Source of the DNA: a virus
DNA length: 44,254 nt
Strand: one strand, 5' to 3'
IMG/VR virus record: IMGVR_UViG_3300032287_000776
Coordinates: 1 to 44,254 of that record
This document shows, piece after piece, positions 22,426 through 29,424 of this stretch. A model generated the notes under the pieces. The model was not told the DNA's origin, made no database searches, and worked only from the letters and a program-made list of their open reading frames with translations. Position 1 is the stretch's first letter. Each line of letters begins with the position of its first letter. Both the position numbers and the translations under genes were made by a program.

Positions 22426-22448
22426 GGAGCGGGGATTGAACCCGCTCC
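22426..22448 (-). other. tRNA T-arm-like hairpin, copy 1
   Basis: Minus-strand GGAGCGGG-TTCAATC-CCCGCTCC forms an 8-bp stem with a 7-nt loop matching the tRNA T-loop pattern TTCRAxx. It lies between the 59-aa gene and the 75-aa gene. A near-identical element is at 28969-28991. No complete tRNA surrounds it. A T-run follows it only on the plus strand, so it is not a classic terminator for these genes. Confidence 0.55.
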
Positions 22449-22457
22449 GTTTTTTAG

Positions 22458-22637
22458 TTAATCATTAATCCACTCTTCAAAAGTTTTTAGTGGTTCTCCG
22501 TTGCGAGTTATGTCTCCACCTTTTCCGTCATTGGCACATTCAATGTAGACATTGTAGCGATCAACAATCGTTCCGTTGTAACGTGTAATTGTGATCTGTG
22601 GTTGGAGTGTTCCGTTTTTGTTGATTCCTGTTTTCAT
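22458..22637 (-). CDS. 59-aa hypothetical protein
   Basis: ATG 22637 to TAA 22458; MKTGINKNGTLQPQITITRY, then NGTIVDRYNVYIECANDGKG and a C-terminal EPLKTFEEWIND. The central part is beta-rich with NG turns, compatible with a small beta sheet. No known family. It precedes the hairpin and the 75-aa gene; the pair may be one transcriptional unit with SSB. Confidence 0.6.
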   Translation of the reverse strand: MKTGINKNGTLQPQITITRYNGTIVDRYNVYIECANDGKGGDITRNGEPLKTFEEWIND

Positions 22638-22680
22638 TTGATGTTGTGTATTTATTTAACTGACGGCACTACATCTAGGG

Positions 22681-22863
22681 TCAAAATTGAAATTCGTCAA
22701 CAGAATTTTCGTCGATGTGTGAAAAATATTTATCGTAGATTTGTTTTGCCTTTTCGTATTTTTCCTGAGCGTCCGCAAACCTAGATTTGGTGCGGATCTG
22801 CCAGATTGCTGTTGCAGTGTCGAGCAGAAAGCAAGCCTCGTCGAAGTGGTGATCAATGTTCAT
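22681..22863 (-). CDS. 60-aa helical hypothetical protein
   Basis: The ATG at 22863 overlaps the helicase stop by 11 bases; a longer frame would need a GTG at 22893. The protein (MNIDHHFDEACFLLDTATAI then YEKAKQIYDKYFSHIDENSV) is helical and could be a tetratricopeptide-like hairpin or small partner. Function is unknown, but coupling to DnaB suggests a replication accessory. Confidence 0.6.
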   Translation of the reverse strand: MNIDHHFDEACFLLDTATAIWQIRTKSRFADAQEKYEKAKQIYDKYFSHIDENSVDEFQF

Positions 22864-24148
22864 CGATTTGTTCAAATCTAGAAATTTCTCCACGCATTTT
22901 TACAGGAACAAACACGTCACGTTGACCACGCCGATTCTTGTCTATTCGTACACGCGAAGTTGATTGGGTTTCTGTTTTCTTCCTGAATGATGACGCTTCT
23001 TTTTTCTTCTCGTCAGGGTGAGTGATGATGAGAAGAAAGTCAGTGTGGTGACCGATTGCGCGGGACTCGCGTACTGCGCCTTCGTCGTTGAGTTGTGATG
23101 CAGTCATCACCACGGATTTTGTTTTGAGTGCAGTTAATTTCAACCTGCGTGATAGTTCACTCACTGCCTGTTCTCGGTTGTCTGCGGTTGGCATGGTGAC
23201 GATTTGCAGGTAGTCAACCACGATGAGGTCTGCCTTGCCAAGTGATGCAAGACGTGATGCCTCTGCTACGATTTCTCCAACCTCGGAGAGATCATCTCGG
23301 ATCGTGAGGTTCATTCCCATGAGTTGGGTGATTGCGCTTGAGATATCCTTTGCTGATGCAACCCCTCTCCACTCTGTTACACCCTCCATCTCACGCAATG
23401 GAAGGATTGTTTTTCCAAGTAGATTGGAAGCTATACGTTGCAGAATAGCCTTTGCTGGCATCTCTAATGAAAAGATGGTAACTGATTTTCCATTCAACAA
23501 TGCCTGTAGTGCTGCCTGATAAAGCAGGATTGATTTACCTCCAGAGGTCTGCGCTCCTACCACTAGCATCTCCCCACGTCTTGCACCTCCTCCCAGCAGT
23601 TTGTCCAGCTTGGGAATTCCAGTTGGAAAATTCTCTAGTGGGGTCTTGTCCTCCAGATCGTCCATAAAGTCGCTCAGATGGGCTTTAACGTCCTTGCACT
23701 GGCTCTCTGGTACGATTGCATTGGCGAATGACTCAGCGAGGCTAGAAAGGTCTGCCTTCATAGCGCAAACGTCATCATGGTTATCCTCCCAAGTCTGGAT
23801 GGCATCCCGATACCCTTTTGCTTTGATGAGTTGGGATCGGTAGTCCGCAGCGGTTTCCACGCACATAGCACCGGGCGATAAGAAGATTGTCTGGAGTACT
23901 TCCATCACTCCCTCCTTGCCTCCACAAGCATTCAGCTTGCCCGTTGTCTCCAGATCACTCAATGCACCTAGTGCGTTTGTGGATCCAGTCCGTTGGTACA
24001 CTCTCTCCAGTGCGGTGTAGATTAACTTGTGTTGCGATATTGCAAATAGATCTTCTGACCATGCGAGGTGCGGAAGAACCTCTGGATCGATTGCGATTAG
24101 CGATAGTGCCGCTTTTTCTGCGGTTGTTGCGATTGGTGTATTTTTCAT
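22853..24148 (-). CDS. DnaB-type replicative helicase
   Basis: This 431-residue protein has the N-terminal helical domain and RecA-like core of replicative helicases: Walker A GAQTSGGKS (198-206), the TIFSLEMPAKAI motif (about 224-235) and Walker B LIVVDYLQIV (308-317), followed by an arginine-finger-type C-terminal region. It should form a hexamer that unwinds DNA 5' to 3'. It overlaps the upstream glycosyltransferase-like gene by four bases, with the initiator-like gene beyond it. No primase domain is fused. Confidence 0.9.
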   Translation of the reverse strand: MKNTPIATTAEKAALSLIAIDPEVLPHLAWSEDLFAISQHKLIYTALERVYQRTGSTNALGALSDLETTGKLNACGGKEGVMEVLQTIFLSPGAMCVETAADYRSQLIKAKGYRDAIQTWEDNHDDVCAMKADLSSLAESFANAIVPESQCKDVKAHLSDFMDDLEDKTPLENFPTGIPKLDKLLGGGARRGEMLVVGAQTSGGKSILLYQAALQALLNGKSVTIFSLEMPAKAILQRIASNLLGKTILPLREMEGVTEWRGVASAKDISSAITQLMGMNLTIRDDLSEVGEIVAEASRLASLGKADLIVVDYLQIVTMPTADNREQAVSELSRRLKLTALKTKSVVMTASQLNDEGAVRESRAIGHHTDFLLIITHPDEKKKEASSFRKKTETQSTSRVRIDKNRRGQRDVFVPVKMRGEISRFEQIDEH

Positions 24149-25149
24149 TTGTTTAAAAAATCGATGATTCCTTTAATTGTATTTCTTTTTTCTAAAATAA
24201 TATCGTTATGTAATTTCTTTTGTTGTTCTACTAATTCACTGTAATTTAATGAATTGATGTATTCATTCAGTTCTTGCTTGTAACAATTTTCTGGTAAAAT
24301 TGCATTTTCATTAATTTTATATCCGCTTTTTTGAATGGTTTTCATTGTGTTTGGAGCGAAAAGACAAACAACATCACACATTAACGCTTCATAAAATCGA
24401 TTTGCCATGAATGCATAGTTTTCATGCGTGTGCTTATCTTCGATGTACAAACTATACTTATAGTTTCTTAACCCTTCCATTCCAACTTCCCACTTTAATG
24501 GCTTGATGCAATTTGACGTGCATTCTAGAGCTTTGAATTTAGTCCAGTGCTTAATGCTTGCTGAGATAGTAATTCCTTGATGCAGATAATTTTTAAAATC
24601 ATCACACCTATGCTTCCTATATGTTCCGTAATATATTGTGCCAGATCTGTCTGTTTGTATCAGATCTTTTTTGATCTGAGTATCATTTCTGAATATCAAA
24701 CAATTTAAGTTGCAGGTATGCCAGTTATTGATGAAATCATTTAACTTCTTTTCAGCAATGTTTTTGCTTAGAATCCAATGACGATATCCGTTTCTTGGAT
24801 TGTTACATATCATATCGTAACTTCTTCCTCTTTCAGTGATTGCATATCTTAATAGTTGATTGTCTTCTAAATCATGGTCATTTACTAACCATATCAATCT
24901 AGCTTTTGGATTGTTGTCTAGCACCTTCCTGTATTCATTGTGTGGCATATATGGAGATGCGTAGCAGCAAATGATAACATCATAATTTTTATCCATTGCT
25001 TTTGGTATACCATACTCTCCATCTAACAAGTCTGCGTTTAACTCATTTTTTAGAATAAGAGAGTTTCTGCAATGAACTATTGAAGTATCACTGTAGTCTT
25101 CTGCCAATGGTTTTGTTTTGGATGTGGATTCAATTATTAGAATATTCAT
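24145..25149 (-). CDS. Glycosyltransferase-like protein between initiator and helicase
   Basis: 334 residues from ATG 25149 (an upstream in-frame start at 25218 would overlap the initiator gene). The N-terminus MNILIIESTSKTKPLAEDYS is Rossmann-like. The C-terminal region YSLYIEDKHTHENYAFMANR then FYEALMCDVVCLFAPNT resembles the donor-binding end of GT-B enzymes ('NRFYEAL'). The gene is noticeably more AT-rich than DnaB and the initiator, hinting at separate acquisition, yet it is integrated by ATGA overlap. A role in DNA-base or capsid glycosylation is possible; the substrate is unknown. Confidence 0.55.
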   Translation of the reverse strand: MNILIIESTSKTKPLAEDYSDTSIVHCRNSLILKNELNADLLDGEYGIPKAMDKNYDVIICCYASPYMPHNEYRKVLDNNPKARLIWLVNDHDLEDNQLLRYAITERGRSYDMICNNPRNGYRHWILSKNIAEKKLNDFINNWHTCNLNCLIFRNDTQIKKDLIQTDRSGTIYYGTYRKHRCDDFKNYLHQGITISASIKHWTKFKALECTSNCIKPLKWEVGMEGLRNYKYSLYIEDKHTHENYAFMANRFYEALMCDVVCLFAPNTMKTIQKSGYKINENAILPENCYKQELNEYINSLNYSELVEQQKKLHNDIILEKRNTIKGIIDFLNK

Positions 25150-25150
25150 A

Positions 25151-25825
25151 TCAGCAAGCCCGTTGATAAGTCTCCTGTGCCTTGAAGACCCATTCAGCTT
25201 TGAATCCCTGCCATCCACGGGAGACGCATTCGGTTATCGCATCCTCCAGCGTCCAACCTGCGTTGTCCGCTTCGTTCTGAATGGCATTGAGTGCTGTTTG
25301 AGTTAGTGGTGCTTTCTTGGCTTTACGAAGTTTAATAAAATCGTTCCAGACTTGCTCTGGAACAGAATCTGGTCTTATCAATTCTACTCTTATCTTCTCT
25401 TCTCTTATCTTATCGGTTCGCGTTGGGCTGCCCATAGGTTCGCCATGGGTTTCGATTGGGTTAGCCATGGGTAACCCATGGGTTTCACTTGGGTTAGCTT
25501 TGGGTTTCCTTCCACCCTTCTTTCCATTCTCCCAATTAGCTATCAGAGAGGAGTTATACTCATCCCATTGGTGAATTATAACATTATCACCATCTCTGCG
25601 TATGAAACCAGCAGTCACAAATGCTGATTCAAACTTTTCAGCGTCACCATTGTATCGGCACAATGCCTTCAACCCTGCTGTTGGAAGGTTTGTGAACACA
25701 CTGGTTTTCCTGTTTTGGCAATGGCCCCATATCCTGATGAGATATACGGGCGCGGACTCATCGTTGAGTAAATCAACTAACATTCTTGTTTTCCAGTGAT
25801 CTGGAAAGTCTGGAGATACTATCAT
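25151..25825 (-). CDS. Phage replication initiator-like protein, O/DnaT type
   Basis: 224 residues. The N-terminal half (PDFPDHWKTRMLVDLLNDES, then LCRYNGDAEKFESAFVTAGF and VIIHQWDEYNSS) looks like a winged-helix DNA-binding domain of phage replication proteins. A linker follows (GGRKPKANPSETHG then PMANPIETHGEPMG). The C-terminal PEQVWNDFIKLRKAKKAPLT and EDAITECVSRGWQGFKAEWV is the helical helicase-loading type seen in DnaT/O-like proteins. The gene holds a repeat and AT-rich array resembling an origin. Its product probably binds the origin and brings DnaB; the helicase lies two genes away. Confidence 0.7.
   Translation of the reverse strand: MIVSPDFPDHWKTRMLVDLLNDESAPVYLIRIWGHCQNRKTSVFTNLPTAGLKALCRYNGDAEKFESAFVTAGFIRRDGDNVIIHQWDEYNSSLIANWENGKKGGRKPKANPSETHGLPMANPIETHGEPMGSPTRTDKIREEKIRVELIRPDSVPEQVWNDFIKLRKAKKAPLTQTALNAIQNEADNAGWTLEDAITECVSRGWQGFKAEWVFKAQETYQRAC
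25373..25498. other. Candidate replication origin inside the initiator gene
   Basis: Two 23-bp repeats (25443-25465 and 25476-25498; 20 of 23 bases match) share CCATGGGTTTC and TGGGTTAGC. Between them is CCATGGGTAACCCATGG (25465-25481), an inverted repeat with 8-bp arms. A nearby 42-bp stretch (25373-25414) has no G on the plus strand and is AT-rich. Iterons plus an AT-rich strand-biased tract within the O-type gene is exactly the lambda ori layout. Confidence 0.5.
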
Positions 25826-25840
25826 ATTTTTTTAAAGAAA

Positions 25841-25894
25841 ACCCTTCCTAAAGTAAGACTCCGTCTATCGAGCGACAACGGCAGTAGGAAGGGT
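25841..25894 (-). terminator. Stem-loop with U-rich tail before the initiator gene
   Basis: Perfect 10-bp inverted repeat ACCCTTCCTA/TAGGAAGGGT around a 34-nt inner part that contains a small AGAC/GTCT stem. On the minus strand the stem is followed directly by TTTTCTTT and then, 15 bases before the initiator ATG, by A-rich sequence. It could be an intrinsic terminator/attenuator controlling initiator expression. Confidence 0.45.
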
Positions 25895-25911
25895 AAATTC
25901 ATTGGTTTTTA

Positions 25912-25946
25912 TCGATGGTCTTAAACATCGAGTCTCACAAGAGACT
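25912..25946 (-). other. Tandem small hairpins in the initiator leader
   Basis: CGATG/CATCG (25913-25917 / 25926-25930) is followed by a perfect 6-bp AGTCTC/GAGACT stem with an ACAA loop (25931-25946). Together with the larger stem nearby they make three consecutive stem-loops in a 133-bp gap without a gene. A structured leader or small RNA is possible. Confidence 0.35.
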
Positions 25947-25958
25947 AACTCAAACTAT

Positions 25959-26309
25959 CTAGTTTTTGGATTTCGTCAAATTGTTTTTTACTGACCAGTC
26001 CCATAGTTGCAAAATCTCCTCTGCCTTTTCATCCACGTTGTCTTGTTTCAACCCATGCGCCATTAGTTCAATCCATGTACCATCTGGCAACTCACCAGTG
26101 CATTTAACCTCATATCCAACTCTAGCTGCTGCGCTATACTTTCGGTGATCGTAGACGTAAACCTCAACCTGTTTCTTCTTCCCATCGTTGCAACGGCATT
26201 CCTCATGTCCTGCGAAGGTTTTGTAAAACGCAATGTCGGACTGAGCAAGGAAATCCTTAAATTGCTTCCATCCATTACTTGTTAGCTTATCAAAGTTCAG
26301 ATCGTTCAT
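25959..26309 (-). CDS. 116-aa hypothetical protein
   Basis: MNDLNFDKLTSNGWKQFKDF start, with HEECRCNDGKKKQVEVYVYD and CTGELPDGTWIELMAHGLKQ. The beta-rich middle and helical C-terminus look like a compact domain. It overlaps the Cas4-like nuclease by four bases and sits before the initiator leader, so a recombination or replication accessory is suggested only by position. No known motif; three cysteines. Confidence 0.6.
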   Translation of the reverse strand: MNDLNFDKLTSNGWKQFKDFLAQSDIAFYKTFAGHEECRCNDGKKKQVEVYVYDHRKYSAAARVGYEVKCTGELPDGTWIELMAHGLKQDNVDEKAEEILQLWDWSVKNNLTKSKN

Positions 26310-27349
26310 AGTTTTGCTTTCTTGGGTTTGTCTTCAACCAGCTTTACAATTTCCTCTGCAACATCAGGCAGGATTTGAGTGAGATCGTATCCCGCTGACT
26401 CGCAGTATTTCTGCAATTTTGTAGCAGTGATGCTACCTCCGAATAGCTTAATGCTGTCGGATAATGACATTTCGGTGCAATTTCCGATATGTTCGATAAC
26501 CTCCGCAGGGTATGTCTCACGTCCTTTCTGGCGTTGCAATTTCCACCCATAGACTTTCTCACCTGCCTGTAGCTTTTCCTTCAACAAATCCTTTGCCCAA
26601 TCGACTAGGTATGCGTTGAAAATACTGCTCTGTTTTACAAACGTGGAGAGTCGCTCAATATCACCTGCCAGATGATCCTGCATTTGCGCGAGGTTGGCCT
26701 GTAGGTCGCTTTGAACAACCTCTAGGGTGTTGGCAACTGGTCTAGTAATTTGTTCGCAAGTGGTGGAATTTTTACACCACTTACAATAATCGCAAGCGGT
26801 TGGGGTTTTGTCTGGGTCGTTGTATGCGGCAATCACTCCCTCGACAACCTGCTTGGCCTCCTCGATTGTCCAAGAATGAGTGACCACCCGTTCTTGGTCG
26901 CAGAATAGCAAGTGGCAAGTCCATTCGCGAATAGCGTATTCGCCAGTCTCGAAATCGTAGCTTGCTGCCATATTTCCGTAGGCATAGGCACATTGCTGCT
27001 CGGCATACGAACGTAGGATTCCTGACTTTAGGTCTAGGGAGGTATGGATAGCTGGAATGCGGCAATCCTCGGTTCCAACGTGGTCAATGCCGGGCGTTTT
27101 AACTTTGAGGCTATTCTCGTCGGTGACCACCTCAGAATCGCCAGCGATAGTTTTTGTCATCTCAACTGCCCACATGACCGCATCGCCATCCTTGGGATTC
27201 AGTGCTAGGAATGGTTTATTATTGCCCATGAACATTTCGCGGAATGCCTCGTCCATTTTAGTCCCGCGAGACGCAGCAGGGGAGTTACCCCCCGCTGACT
27301 CGAAACATGGACACTCAGCCAACTTTGGAAGCAAAGAATGACGGATCAT
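26306..27349 (-). CDS. Cas4/RecB-like PD-(D/E)XK exonuclease
   Basis: 347 residues from ATG 27349, which overlaps the ERF stop as ATGA; a start 15 bases upstream is less likely. The core has GTEDCRIPAIHT, then SLDLKSGILRSYAEQQCAYA: a D, then D-x-K, then a QxxxYA helix, as in RecB/Cas4-type nucleases. Cysteines in ACDYCKWCKNSTTC (C-x2-C-x2-C-x5-C) resemble an iron-sulphur or zinc site. With the ERF annealing protein it would form a strand-resecting and annealing recombination pair. The C-terminal part is unassigned. Confidence 0.72.
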   Translation of the reverse strand: MIRHSLLPKLAECPCFESAGGNSPAASRGTKMDEAFREMFMGNNKPFLALNPKDGDAVMWAVEMTKTIAGDSEVVTDENSLKVKTPGIDHVGTEDCRIPAIHTSLDLKSGILRSYAEQQCAYAYGNMAASYDFETGEYAIREWTCHLLFCDQERVVTHSWTIEEAKQVVEGVIAAYNDPDKTPTACDYCKWCKNSTTCEQITRPVANTLEVVQSDLQANLAQMQDHLAGDIERLSTFVKQSSIFNAYLVDWAKDLLKEKLQAGEKVYGWKLQRQKGRETYPAEVIEHIGNCTEMSLSDSIKLFGGSITATKLQKYCESAGYDLTQILPDVAEEIVKLVEDKPKKAKL

Positions 27350-28002
27350 TTCGATGCCTCCCATTTGGCTACTGCTGCGAGAAACTTCTCTGGAGAGACA
27401 ATGAGGTTGTCACGATACTTTCCAGCATTCAAGTCATGCCACCAATGACCATCTTTAATCTCACCTTTTGAGATTAAATATTTCGTAGCTGATTCGGCTT
27501 TATCACCAATTATTGATTCGATCTTTTTATACCAACTAGGATCCTCTTTAGGTGTTGCAGGTGCTAGTACTTTTGTGACTGCTGTCCTAGCTTGCGGAAC
27601 GCTAGTGGAGCGTCCCATTGCCATCTCACCATCATCATCGTCTGGGCAGACCATGACTAGCGATTGGAGTGCATATCGACGCGCATAGGAGATAAGGCTA
27701 CCAATGCCCTGTGGGTCTTCCTTAACTGGTTTCATGTACGTCCTGCACTTGATCCACTGCCCACTTGAATGGATTAGCATGGATTCAACGTAGTATCCGC
27801 TTGCGTCTTGAGAAGGCAACTGAACCACGGAGAGTCCGTTTGCGGTTAGTGCTGGTCGAACTGTTTCCCATACCTGCGCCAATGAAGCGTAGTTGGATTT
27901 GAAGAATGGATTCTTTGCATCCTTGTGGACTGTTCCGTTCTCTGCCTGTGCTTTTGATAAAGCGATTGCTAGGTCTGCTATGTTTTCTGATTGTGTGTTC
28001 AT
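27346..28002 (-). CDS. ERF-family single-strand annealing protein
   Basis: 218 residues. The N-terminal two-thirds (AIALSKAQAENGTVHKDAKN, PFFKSNYASLAQVWETVRP, GLSVVQLPSQDASGYYVES, then DPQGIGSLISYARRYALQSL) is the ERF recombination domain: NxxFKSxYAxL..., QP..., and SYxRRYALxxL signatures are present. The C-terminal tail (SWYKKIESIIGDKAESATKY, HDLNAGKYRDNLIVSPEKFL) may bind SSB or partners. It anneals complementary ssDNA in phage recombination and genome maturation. Confidence 0.88.
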   Translation of the reverse strand: MNTQSENIADLAIALSKAQAENGTVHKDAKNPFFKSNYASLAQVWETVRPALTANGLSVVQLPSQDASGYYVESMLIHSSGQWIKCRTYMKPVKEDPQGIGSLISYARRYALQSLVMVCPDDDDGEMAMGRSTSVPQARTAVTKVLAPATPKEDPSWYKKIESIIGDKAESATKYLISKGEIKDGHWWHDLNAGKYRDNLIVSPEKFLAAVAKWEASK

Positions 28003-28027
28003 TTTGTTTTACTGGTTTGTTGTTTGT

Positions 28028-28195
28028 TTACTGACGAGTGAAATCTTCCCATTGTTCGCAAGTGCGCTCATGTTTCTTGCGCTTGTCGCAATACTGTTTG
28101 AATCGATACAGGATGTTTTCCTGTCCAAGTCTGTAGCAAGCGAAGCAGGACGCAAAGGACAACAAGAAATATGAAACTGCGAATGTGGTGGTCAT
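28028..28195 (-). CDS. 55-aa membrane microprotein with charged tail
   Basis: ATG 28195 to TAA 28028. A hydrophobic helix FAVSYFLLSFASCFACYRLG is followed by a highly charged tail (RFKQYCDKRKKHERTCEQWE) with several cysteines. It is coupled by ATGA to the 43-aa membrane gene upstream. The pair could be holin- or antiholin-like, or membrane factors; no lysin or spanin motif was seen nearby. Confidence 0.55.
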   Translation of the reverse strand: MTTTFAVSYFLLSFASCFACYRLGQENILYRFKQYCDKRKKHERTCEQWEDFTRQ

Positions 28196-28323
28196 TGGTT
28201 TTTTGTGAGTAGGAATGTTGCGACGAGAATCGCCACTGCTGGCGAAAGTGCCTTGAACGCTTCCAGCGTATGCTGGAGCGTCACAAGCAAAGGGACTGAC
28301 GTGAATGTTTCGATGATGCTCAT
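28192..28323 (-). CDS. 43-aa membrane microprotein
   Basis: ATG 28323, stop overlapping the next start as ATGA. MSIIETFTSVPLLVTLQHTL is followed by a hydrophobic helix (KALSPAVAILVATFLLTKNQ). A longer frame upstream is a shadow of the next gene. The coding sequence contains a strong local hairpin (CGCTTCCAGC / GCTGGAGCG). A small membrane protein of unknown role. Confidence 0.5.
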   Translation of the reverse strand: MSIIETFTSVPLLVTLQHTLEAFKALSPAVAILVATFLLTKNQ

Positions 28324-28328
28324 TGGTG

Positions 28329-28529
28329 TTATTTCAAATAGACCGCTGCCTTTGATGTTCCAGATTTGAGTTCGGAAATAGTGTCGAATCCTTGTACTCC
28401 GCACCCTCGTTCGTTTGTGAAGCACCATCCTTTTGCAAGTGTCACAATTATGCTGTTCCCAATGTTGCGTTCGTCATCGATGATCTCGATCCACGGACGT
28501 TGAGCTTTTAGTTTTTGTAACGTGTTCAT
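28329..28529 (-). CDS. 66-aa hypothetical protein
   Basis: ATG 28529 follows the upstream stop by one base. The protein (MNTLQKLKAQRPWIEIIDDE, then NIGNSIIVTLAKGWCFTNER, GCGVQGFDTISELKSGTSKA) is beta-rich with Trp/Cys near the centre, and looks like a small phage/plasmid protein that I cannot name. The ATG agrees with its tight coupling to the gene before it; a longer upstream frame is not preferred. Confidence 0.6.
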   Translation of the reverse strand: MNTLQKLKAQRPWIEIIDDERNIGNSIIVTLAKGWCFTNERGCGVQGFDTISELKSGTSKAAVYLK

Positions 28530-28530
28530 A

Positions 28531-28749
28531 TTAGAAAAGAGCAAGTGCGTTCCGTGCTTCTTCGTCAGACAGGATGAGATCACTGCCGCAATCGAGGTAG
28601 GCGTGTTTGCCCGTGGACTGCTGCCAGCAGTAGAGGAGTCTGCGTCCGCTGCGTGATGTGAAGGGTTGCTCGGTTCCACCGCAAGCGGGGATCCAGTTTC
28701 CTTGTGCGGCTTTTTCTGCGAGGTGGTTGATGAGGTCTGTGATGTTCAT
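28531..28749 (-). CDS. 72-aa conserved mobile-element protein
   Basis: MNITDLINHLAEKAAQGNWI, then PACGGTEQPFTSRSGRRLLY and CWQQSTGKHAYLDCGSDLIL. The GNWIPACGGTE...PF...RLLY segment recurs in many short phage and plasmid proteins of unknown function. Helical N-terminus then a small beta sheet; Cys pair possible. The upstream TTGACA-containing promoter candidate suggests it can be transcribed separately. Confidence 0.7.
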   Translation of the reverse strand: MNITDLINHLAEKAAQGNWIPACGGTEQPFTSRSGRRLLYCWQQSTGKHAYLDCGSDLILSDEEARNALALF

Positions 28750-28758
28750 TAGGGTTGT

Positions 28759-28788
28759 AGAATAATCGAAGCGGGTTGGGATTGTCAA
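28759..28788 (-). promoter_or_regulatory. Candidate promoter before the 72-aa gene
   Basis: TTGACA (28788-28783), 18-nt spacer, TATTCT (28764-28759) on the minus strand. The -35 is perfect and overlaps the stop of the 55-aa gene; the -10 matches in four of six positions. Only about ten bases separate it from the gene start, so any transcript would have a very short leader. Confidence 0.35.
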
Positions 28789-28952
28789 CAATGTTTTTTT
28801 GGAAAGATTCCAGCGGATTTTAAAGCGTCTTTGCACTGGTCGATCAGCAACGAATCCTTGTGACCATATGCGTCAACAACCGCTTGTAGTGCTTGCACCA
28901 ATTTTGTGTGTGAAGCGTTTTTGTAGTGTTCGGAAGATTTGAATAGTTTCAT
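28785..28952 (-). CDS. 55-aa hypothetical protein
   Basis: ATG 28952 to TGA 28785: MKLFKSSEHYKNASHTKLVQ, then ALQAVVDAYGHKDSLLIDQC and KDALKSAGIFPKKHC. Helical and positively charged, no known family. It follows the second T-arm-like hairpin. The stop overlaps the promoter candidate of the next gene. Confidence 0.6.
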   Translation of the reverse strand: MKLFKSSEHYKNASHTKLVQALQAVVDAYGHKDSLLIDQCKDALKSAGIFPKKHC

Positions 28953-28968
28953 TTGATTGGTTGGGTTT

Positions 28969-28991
28969 GGAGCGGGGGTGGAACCCGCTCC
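28969..28991 (-). other. tRNA T-arm-like hairpin, copy 2
   Basis: Minus-strand GGAGCGGG-TTCCACC-CCCGCTCC, with the same 8-bp stem as the copy at 22426-22448 and only loop changes. Both copies also share flanking AC...AAA bases and sit between a short gene's stop and the next gene's ATG. They are about 6.5 kb apart. Confidence 0.55.
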
Positions 28992-29000
28992 GTTGTTAGA

Positions 29001-29228
29001 TTAAGCAAGTGAATCAGAGAATTTTTGTTCTAATTTCCAAAATGCGTTGATGACACTTTGCGGAACTTTTAAGGTTTTAGAACCACAGCTACTGTCGATT
29101 CCACCTGTGTTTTCGGCTAACGAGAGTGTGCCAGCATACTGACCCTTCTCGATATCGGCATATGTCGTTTCTCCATCATACGAGAGAGAGAGGTTGAATC
29201 CTTGAATTGTGTGAGTGATGTTTTTCAT
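29001..29228 (-). CDS. 75-aa beta-rich hypothetical protein
   Basis: MKNITHTIQGFNLSLSYDGE, then YADIEKGQYAGTLSLAENTG and SSCGSKTLKVPQSVINAFWK. Alternating beta pattern followed by a C-terminal helix. Possibly a small immunoglobulin-like or anti-host protein, but this is not supported by a motif. It has the longest untranslated leader in this block (195 bp). Confidence 0.6.
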   Translation of the reverse strand: MKNITHTIQGFNLSLSYDGETTYADIEKGQYAGTLSLAENTGGIDSSCGSKTLKVPQSVINAFWKLEQKFSDSLA

Positions 29229-29424
29229 TTTGTTTTTTTTGGTTTCGTTGCTGGCGTTGCGCCTTCAACTACAAACAAGATACCAACCTGCTTGGGTTAT
29301 GCAATAATTATTTTCATTTATTTTTCACCCAAGATAAAAATAGTTACTTAATTCTGTTGACACCCGCAGATGCCGATAGAATCAAGCTGTGCGGATAAGA
29401 ACCAAGTGAGATACTAGAATCTAA
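29229..29424. other. 196-bp A/T-rich gap with inverted repeat
   Basis: No minus-strand gene is supported. CTTGGGT and ACCCAAG form an inverted repeat about 30 bases apart. TTGCAT plus TATCTT with a 16-nt spacer is a weak minus-strand promoter candidate. On the plus strand TTGACA (29357-29362) has no good -10 at normal distance. The gap may be a leader or regulatory region. Confidence 0.3.

Noticed and set aside
22420-22450. Possible tRNA gene from the T-arm-like sequence
   Set aside because: There is no anticodon arm, D-arm or matching acceptor strand around either copy.
29357-29390. Plus-strand TTGACA that could start an antisense transcript
   Set aside because: No good -10 lies at 16-18 bases; TAGAAT is only 14 bases away and there is no plus-strand gene downstream.
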